DNA from: Blastomyces gilchristii SLH14081
Lineage: Eukaryota > Ascomycota > Eurotiomycetes > Onygenales > Ajellomycetaceae
NCBI RefSeq assembly: GCF_000003855.2
Contig: NW_003101679.1
Coordinates: 1,401,062 to 1,465,061 of the forward strand
Direction of reading: 5' to 3'
DNA length: 64,000 nt
Position 1 is the first letter of the stretch. The number at the start of each line of letters is the position of its first letter. Both the position numbers and the translations under genes were made by a program. Below the pieces are notes generated by a model. It saw only the letters and a list, made by a program, of their open reading frames with translations. It searched no databases and had not been told where the DNA came from. Below, in pieces: positions 58,697 to 64,000 of this stretch.

Positions 58697-59683
58697 ATGA
58701 ACTATCCCGACTATCCCACTCCCGTTACCATCCAACCTCTCAAATCTCACAGGCATACAATAATCCTACTCCATGGCCGAGGCGGCACCGGTGCTAGTTT
58801 TGGCCGCGAGATACTCTCGACACCCTTCCCGCTTCCTCTGCTTCGCTCTCCTGATTCACCTTTCGGAATGCTCACCCTGAGAGACGCCTTCCCGCACGCA
58901 AAATTCGTCTTCCCGACTGCACCCCGGCGGTATCCTACACAGCATAAATACGATCTCATCAACCAATGGTTTGACCTATGGTGGTTGCCATCATCTTCGT
59001 CAGCTGCAGATGACAACGGCGACCGACCGTTTCCCCTTGAGCGAGACTCGGTGCAGAGCGATGGGCTGCGGGAGTCGACACTGTTCCTGCATGACTTGCT
59101 ACAGCGCGAGGTTGAATTGGTGGAGGGTGGTGCGAAGAACGTTCTTTTGGGAGGGTTGAGTCAGGGATGCGCAACCAGTCTTGTGGCATGTCTGTTGTGG
59201 GACGGTGTTGGAGAAGGGAGAGAGAGAAGGGAGGCATTAGGTGCGCTTGTTGGGTTCTGTGGGAGATTGCCATTTGAGAGGCGGGTTAGAATTATTCTAG
59301 CTGGCGGTGCTGTGGATGGAGAGAAGGTCAATCAGCCTTCTGGCACAGACGGTGAAGTTGAGAACAAATCTAGCATTGGCAATGATACGGTTGGCAGTGC
59401 AGTCGATTTTTTCCGGAAGGAGCTTGAGATTCCGCTTCCTCCGGGGCTACCCTCATCCTCTCATGATTTTCCATTCCAGCGCACGCCACTCTTTCTCGGC
59501 CATGGAGTTGAAGATATGACTGTTCCTATCCGTCTAGGGAGGGAAGCAGTTACTTGCTTTGAGTCACTGGGAATGAATGTTTCGTGGAACGAGTATGAAG
59601 GGCTGGGTCACTGGTATACGGATAGTATGCTAAGTGACTTCGTGAAATTCGTGCGGGAGAAGACAGATTGGGAACTAGAATAG
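58697..59683 (+). CDS. Acyl-protein thioesterase / carboxylesterase-like alpha/beta hydrolase
   Basis: This intronless gene encodes 328 residues. It fits the phospholipase/carboxylesterase family (PF02230 type) that includes acyl-protein thioesterases. The N-terminal IILLHGRGGTG block (about residues 22-32) is the oxyanion-hole region. The nucleophile is in GLSQG (Ser155), the acid is probably Asp273 in GHGVEDMTVP, and the His is His305 in GLGHWY. At 328 residues it is longer than the roughly 230 usual for yeast or human thioesterases. The extra length is in two polar inserts (about residues 98-122 and 207-260). There is no signal peptide. The substrate is unknown. It lies 3.4 kb from the prenyltransferase gene and nothing ties it to that locus. 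Confidence 0.82.
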   Translation: MNYPDYPTPVTIQPLKSHRHTIILLHGRGGTGASFGREILSTPFPLPLLRSPDSPFGMLTLRDAFPHAKFVFPTAPRRYPTQHKYDLINQWFDLWWLPSSSSAADDNGDRPFPLERDSVQSDGLRESTLFLHDLLQREVELVEGGAKNVLLGGLSQGCATSLVACLLWDGVGEGRERREALGALVGFCGRLPFERRVRIILAGGAVDGEKVNQPSGTDGEVENKSSIGNDTVGSAVDFFRKELEIPLPPGLPSSSHDFPFQRTPLFLGHGVEDMTVPIRLGREAVTCFESLGMNVSWNEYEGLGHWYTDSMLSDFVKFVREKTDWELE

Positions 59684-62206
59684 CTTGGTGAATCGGCAAC
59701 GACCTCGCTTGCTTCATTCTCGTCCATCCACTCACTCTCGTGGAGTCCATATGGTTTCCCTCAAGCGACCCAAGCAGGGAAGAGACGATTTTAATCACGG
59801 AGGCACCTGTTTATGCTTAACTATCTTCTTTTCTTAACTTATGTAAAGAGCTGTATGGTACGTACTTAGGACAGGTAGCTTCGGCAGTACCAGCTCATCC
59901 GGGAATTAGCAGATACGAGATAGCCCACGGAGCTTTTTCTTCCCTTGAGGCTTTATGCAACCCTATAGGATGCGATTTCTTTTTTCTGAGATCCACACCA
60001 CAAAAACGGATGTTTCAAAACAAGAATAAGATTTTTTTATAGAGATAAGGTAAAAGAGAAAATAAAGCGGGAAATTTTCATCATTCGTCTCAGCATATCC
60101 ATGCTGGGCGTTGAGCCTGCAGAAGACTTCCCCCGTTGGAGAAGGGTACCCGATGGAGAAATACTTGCCATGCTCTTGGCGTGAAGGACGTCAAAATACA
60201 TGCATATTAAAATCCTGCCTTATTTGCTTAGCAGCATGACGACGAATGTCTTCATTTCGGCTTGCGATTCGTTGCCCCCAGCCGGCAAGAATTCTACCCA
60301 ACGCTTGCGCCTGCGCCCGAGCCTGCACATTAACTATTGTTTATCACCTGCAGGCTGACTGCCAGCTGTCAATCAATGACGCGATTTCCCCCCCCCCCCT
60401 TTACACCCACCTCCCCGCAGTCTCACCATCATGACCTGCACGCATTGAGGCTTACTGTGATGGTATCATGAAGGCATAGATTGGAGGAGAGATAATCACT
60501 TCGATCGTCGCGTCAACACTAGACCACTGCCAAACGAAGCGAATGCGAGAACGAGACCAGAGGGGTTGCGAAAGAGAGCAAATGGATAACGCAACGGCTA
60601 ATGCAAACCTGCATTTCGGGTACGAAGTTGTTGATGATTGATGGTGATGATAATGCAATTTAAATAGCACAATATTACACCCCGGATGGATAACTGCCTG
60701 AGAACGAGGAGTCTCAACATCCCTCCGCATGTTCCTGCACAATCATGCGTTTGGGAGCTCCCGTCACCGTGTGGCCACCCCGCCAAACTGACGGTCCAAA
60801 ACCGACCGAGGCATCTTCTCACAAGGTTCTCTTGGTGCAATCGTCATTTCACCTTTTACAGACATCATCCACTTAACTTTCGAATTTATCGTCTTTGCCC
60901 GAAATCAAAGCAGAGGCAGTTAGTCCCACATGTAGAGTGAGAACTGAAAATCTAGGGTAACTGGCAGGAAGGAAGTATGGGAAACCAAGCAAGCTATTCC
61001 GAAGCTACGGGGTCTAGGGTCCTCGCCTAGCGCTTCGGTTTGTTCACCGCTCTTGTTGAGGAAGCAAGCAAATCTGCCAAGTAACTAATGGTAACGATAT
61101 CGACAGCAACACATTTTAACCCCCCCTTGCGATGATACAAAAGAAGAATGGGCTCCCATCATGGATATGGAAACTGATAGGAAACCCAACTTATTTCGCT
61201 TCCGCCACATATGCCCAATAACGCGCAAGGACCCTCTCTCTTTAACAACACAGTGCCGGATGGATACCTTGAACAAGGGAATTTGCAGCTCAACGATTGG
61301 CTAGACAGGGGTGGTCATCAATGCGCAAAATTTAGAGTTTACGGTACCGCTCTTAACGAACCATTTGGCACAGCGAACGGCCCTTAGGGTTTGCTAGCCT
61401 TTGCCCTTTTGTTCTTGCTTCCTCTTTTTTTTTTTTTTTTTTCCCTCATGGTCTCGCTCATCTCTCAATCTTCCGTGGGTCAAACAGATAGAAACAATTG
61501 TATGAAAAGTAACAACATAACATGGCGCTTAAGATGGAATGGAAATAGTATTTATCGTCTGCTGTGGCCATCGCACCGTGCTATCGGCTTCGCTAAAATC
61601 ATCTTCCGCTTTTGGGAAGCTTATCAACAATCGTCATGGCCGCGACTAAAGTGGAAAAACTAGAATGTCACGTCGATAAGGAGTGAATCCCTGCTGTACC
61701 AAAACAGTAGGTTCCGGTTCCTACGTAGTATGATCACCATGGCAATTGATCTATCGATATGTATTTTGATGCTCTTGCCTACCTCCATAGCCCTGTTGTC
61801 TGTTCCGTGTCTCAGCTTCATTCACAAGAAATAAATTTCACAGCTTTAGATATAACTACCCAATCAGCATCATGGTATAATTTCCTTGATAAAACTATTG
61901 TAAGCGTGACACCACTCTTGCTTCCAAGGCTTCAATTGAAGGTCTGATATTTACATCTGGCCAAGATACACTACCTGTTTATAGGTTTAGTGTATATTCA
62001 CCCTTACATACAAAATTTCTAGTGTCCTCAAGTAGATCTTCAAGTCAAGAAGAACTCTATGATGTAAAGTAAGTAAGTTATGTAACTCTGTACAGGAGTA
62101 CGATTCTCTACATCTCTAATCTGCATGATAATCTCATCCTCATATTCCCCTAACTGTAACTAAGAGTAAGTCTGAGATCTCTGAAGAAGCTCAGAAGTCA
62201 GAGCAG
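59684..62206. other. 2.5-kb intergenic stretch; no gene seen
   Basis: Small frames on both strands have no recognisable domain. A run of 12 Cs at about 60388-60399 and an 18-T run at 61425-61442 are simple repeats. An imperfect hairpin, TACACTACCTG...TAGGTTTAGTGTA, lies near 61965-61995. Confidence 0.5.
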
Positions 62207-62276
62207 GCAAGTAAGACACGACATATAGATGGGTGCTGAGCACGGCTCACAGAAGCCAGCCATCTTATCATCTTTT
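62207..62276. repeat. 70-bp direct repeat, left of the MITE
   Basis: It aligns without gaps to 62552-62621 at roughly two thirds identity by eye, with many transition differences. Shared segments include GCAAG, AGATG-GTGC and ATCTTTT. The MITE lies between the two copies. Confidence 0.5.
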
Positions 62277-62279
62277 CTA

Positions 62280-62523
62280 CGGAGGATCCTCTCAAAAATT
62301 TTGATTAGCACTAAGAATTTAAGGTGTAACTTTGTTACAGGATAAAGAATTCCCATCCCCTCTCTTAACCAGAGTTCTAAGGGAGGTTAATATCTGTGGC
62401 ACCTGAATAACCAGCTACAGCTTAACTAAAACTAGCCTAAATCCCAGGGGGCTGGAGAATGAAATGGTAACAGTATTACAGCTTAAATTCTTAGCGCTAA
62501 TCAAAACTTTTGAGGATCCTCCG
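62280..62523. mobile_element. MITE of Tc1/mariner type
   Basis: A 244-bp element has terminal inverted repeats of about 60 bp. The left end begins CGGAGGATCCTCTC and the right end, reversed, begins CGGAGGATCCTCAA; the match extends through TTTTGATTAGC and CTAAGAATTTAA. It is flanked by TA on both sides (62278-62279 and 62524-62525), the usual target duplication of Tc1/mariner transposases. It has no coding capacity. A transposase source elsewhere in the genome is inferred. Confidence 0.8.
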
Positions 62524-62551
62524 TAGTTGAGAGGCCCGGAGGCTGAAAAAA

Positions 62552-62621
62552 GCAAGCAAGCCACACTAAGTAGATGAGTGCCAGGTGCAGCTGGCAGGAG
62601 TCAGCTGTCCTATGATCTTTT
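62552..62621. repeat. 70-bp direct repeat, right of the MITE
   Basis: The partner of 62207-62276, offset by 345 bp. Its nature is unknown. It may be an older repeat whose middle was invaded by the MITE. Confidence 0.5.
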
Positions 62622-63700
62622 TGACATAGTTCGATGATTATTTAGTTATATAGTAAGAACTGCAGGTGCTGTAACTACTCTGTACAGACTTATAGCTGTG
62701 AAAGAGAGAGACTGAGAACTACATTCAAAGACTAGTTACTTTGTATGTACGGAGTACTGTAATACCATGTACACACTAAATCTATAAAAAAGTAGTGTCT
62801 CTTGGCCGGGTGTAAATATCAATCCTTTCAATTGCTCAAATTCACAAAACATGCCTGAGCAAAGCTTCCTTCCAAGTTGAGCTTGCTTGATCTGTGCTGT
62901 GGCCCCGCTATTACTGCAGCTATTAGCCCTTCCAGCAGCCACTAAGTGTGCACTAAAAGTTGTCCTCGACCAACACACCCACACACACCCTGCCTGACCA
63001 GTGACTCGAGTCTCCACAGCGTTTGTTTGGGTCGGTTTCTTTTTTCCCGTGTTTGCTTTTCCGCGCGCTCTTTTGTTTTGCTGCCTCATCTCTGCACAAA
63101 GATAACAAAAAGAAAAAAAAAAGGAAAAAAAAAAGGGAAAAAAAGGGAAAAAGAGTCATTGTTGCTGATCAAAGCTCTTAATTTTTTCGCTTCCTCATCC
63201 CTCTTACTGCTTACTTCTTCTTCTCCGTCTCTGTTCACCTTCCCCTCATCCCTCCCCCGCCCACAGTCTCAAGAACGAAACATCCCACCAACCGCTGTTG
63301 GTGTTCCAACTGAAAAAAAAAAAAGAATACATACAATTCATCCCCTCTCCCATTCCTCTCTTCTCTGTGGTTTTTCCTTGTGTTTTTCCTACCAAACTTA
63401 CCTGTTTGTCTATTGAGTGGTTTTTTTTTTTCCATCTTGGTTACCTTATCTTCTGTACAGGTTTCTTGGTGGCATTGCTCTTTGTATTCCCTGTAACATT
63501 AAGATCGATTGCCGCTGTACAGAATATCCGTTATACGTCGTCGTGCAAAAAACCTGTTCATCCTTTGCCAGCCTATCTATACCCGACCGAAACGAACGAA
63601 AGCCTTGTGATATCCGAAACCTGCTGCTTGTTTTTTTTGTTCTGCTGCTCTTTCTCTTTGGAACCGTCACGACCACTAACGACTTAACGAACCACCCATT
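62622..63700 (+). promoter_or_regulatory. Upstream region and likely leader of the glycogen-binding-domain gene
   Basis: Long pyrimidine tracts (about 63180-63260 and 63340-63480) and an A-rich block (63104-63152, AAAAG/GGAAAA units) precede the ATG at 63701. Fungal genes often carry CT-rich stretches next to the transcription start. Short frames in both directions here come from low-complexity sequence. No TATA element stands out. Confidence 0.4.
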
Positions 63701-64000
63701 ATGGCAGATGATACCCGGAGTACTATCAATGTTGCCATTCGCCGGTCGAGCAAGTCTCCCGCCATTTTCCTTGCTGCCTCCTTCACTGAGCCCGCTTGGG
63801 AACCGGTTGAGCTCGATGTGAAGCCTCTCCCTCCATCAGCAAGTCAGGATACTACTGAGCAGACCAATGGCCATGTTCCAGACACCCAATACGAATTCTC
63901 AAAGTCATTCGAGGTGGCACTAGGCAAGCACCATTATAAATTTCGGGAAGGATTGGAGGGCGCCTGGTTCTATGACAAGGATGTCGAAAGTGGTAAGCAA
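63701..64000 (+). CDS. Protein with N-terminal AMPK-type glycogen-binding domain (5' end only)
   Basis: The ATG is in good context (ACCCATTATGGCAG). Exon 1 runs 63701-63992 and ends at a GTAAGC donor, so only about 97 codons are visible and the rest is outside the window. The visible part begins MADDTRSTINVAI and shows an AMPK1_CBM/CBM48-like beta-sandwich: PAIFLAASFTEPAWEPVEL (about residues 20-38), an acidic polar loop, then FEVALGKHHYKFREGLEGAWFYD (about 71-93). These match the pattern of 'aGsFt..W' followed by 'G.Y.YKF...g.W..D'. Proteins with this domain bind glycogen or starch-like glucans or serve as AMPK beta-type partners. The full protein's function cannot be given. Confidence 0.7.
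   Translation, partial: MADDTRSTINVAIRRSSKSPAIFLAASFTEPAWEPVELDVKPLPPSASQDTTEQTNGHVPDTQYEFSKSFEVALGKHHYKFREGLEGAWFYDKDVESGKQ

Noticed and set aside
62736..63435. Lys-rich and Phe-rich frames before the glycogen-binding-domain gene
   Set aside because: They come from A-rich and pyrimidine-rich low-complexity tracts in the likely 5' leader.
1..64000. CRISPR arrays, tRNA and rRNA genes
   Set aside because: No regular short repeat-spacer array, no tRNA B-box-like segment in a cloverleaf context, and no rRNA-like sequence was seen. Faint tRNAs could be missed by eye.

Overview
The window is from a filamentous ascomycete, most likely a Eurotiomycete (Aspergillus/Penicillium-like). The evidence is short GT-AG introns with CTAAT or CTGAC branch sites, a fungal non-ribosomal peptide synthetase (NRPS) beside a DMATS-type indole prenyltransferase, fungal PARG-like and DUF1349 genes, and transposons with RIP-like C-to-T decay. 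No database search was possible. All calls come from reading motifs, splice signals and repeat boundaries by eye.

Region 1 (1 to about 37,665) is one nest of five retrotransposons, and the target-site duplications resolve its order. A Ty1/copia element (Copia-1) fills 1-4385 and resumes in frame at 31797. It is split by a minus-strand Tad1/I-like LINE (4386-31785, 11-bp duplication, (AAT)n tail). The LINE is split twice by copies of one Ty3/gypsy family: Gypsy-B1 (6308-20277, duplication ATACT) and Gypsy-B2 (21072-26799, duplication CTATA). Gypsy-B1 is split by a second Ty3/gypsy family, Gypsy-A (9104-17341, duplication GAGT). A second copia element, Copia-2 (32464-37652, duplication GATTA), sits in the 3' LTR of Copia-1. 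Removing each insert restores the interrupted LINE and Copia-1 reading frames. Nearly all coding sequence here is broken by stops, mostly TGG to TGA. CpG, CpC and GpG have almost vanished while CpA and TpG remain common, which is not the classical CpA-driven RIP picture.

Region 2 (37.7-46.6 kb) has normal base composition and three genes: a poly(ADP-ribose) glycohydrolase-like gene with one in-frame stop, a DUF1349 protein, and a secreted protein with three cysteine-rich repeats. Long intergenic stretches separate them.

Region 3 (46.6-55.3 kb) is a minimal biosynthetic locus. A 1,948-residue NRPS on the minus strand (partial C, A, T, C, remnant A, T, C; two introns) and a 434-residue aromatic prenyltransferase on the plus strand (one intron) diverge from a 1.26-kb shared upstream region. 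One working adenylation domain with two carrier domains suggests a product built from one type of amino acid, perhaps a tryptophan-derived diketopiperazine that the neighbour prenylates. No oxidase, transporter or regulator is recognisable nearby. A stretch at 55.3-58.6 kb looks like decayed coding sequence.

Region 4 (58.7-64 kb) has an acyl-protein-thioesterase-like hydrolase, a long non-coding stretch with a 244-bp Tc1/mariner-type MITE flanked by 70-bp direct repeats, and the first exon of a gene with an AMPK-type glycogen-binding domain that runs off the end.
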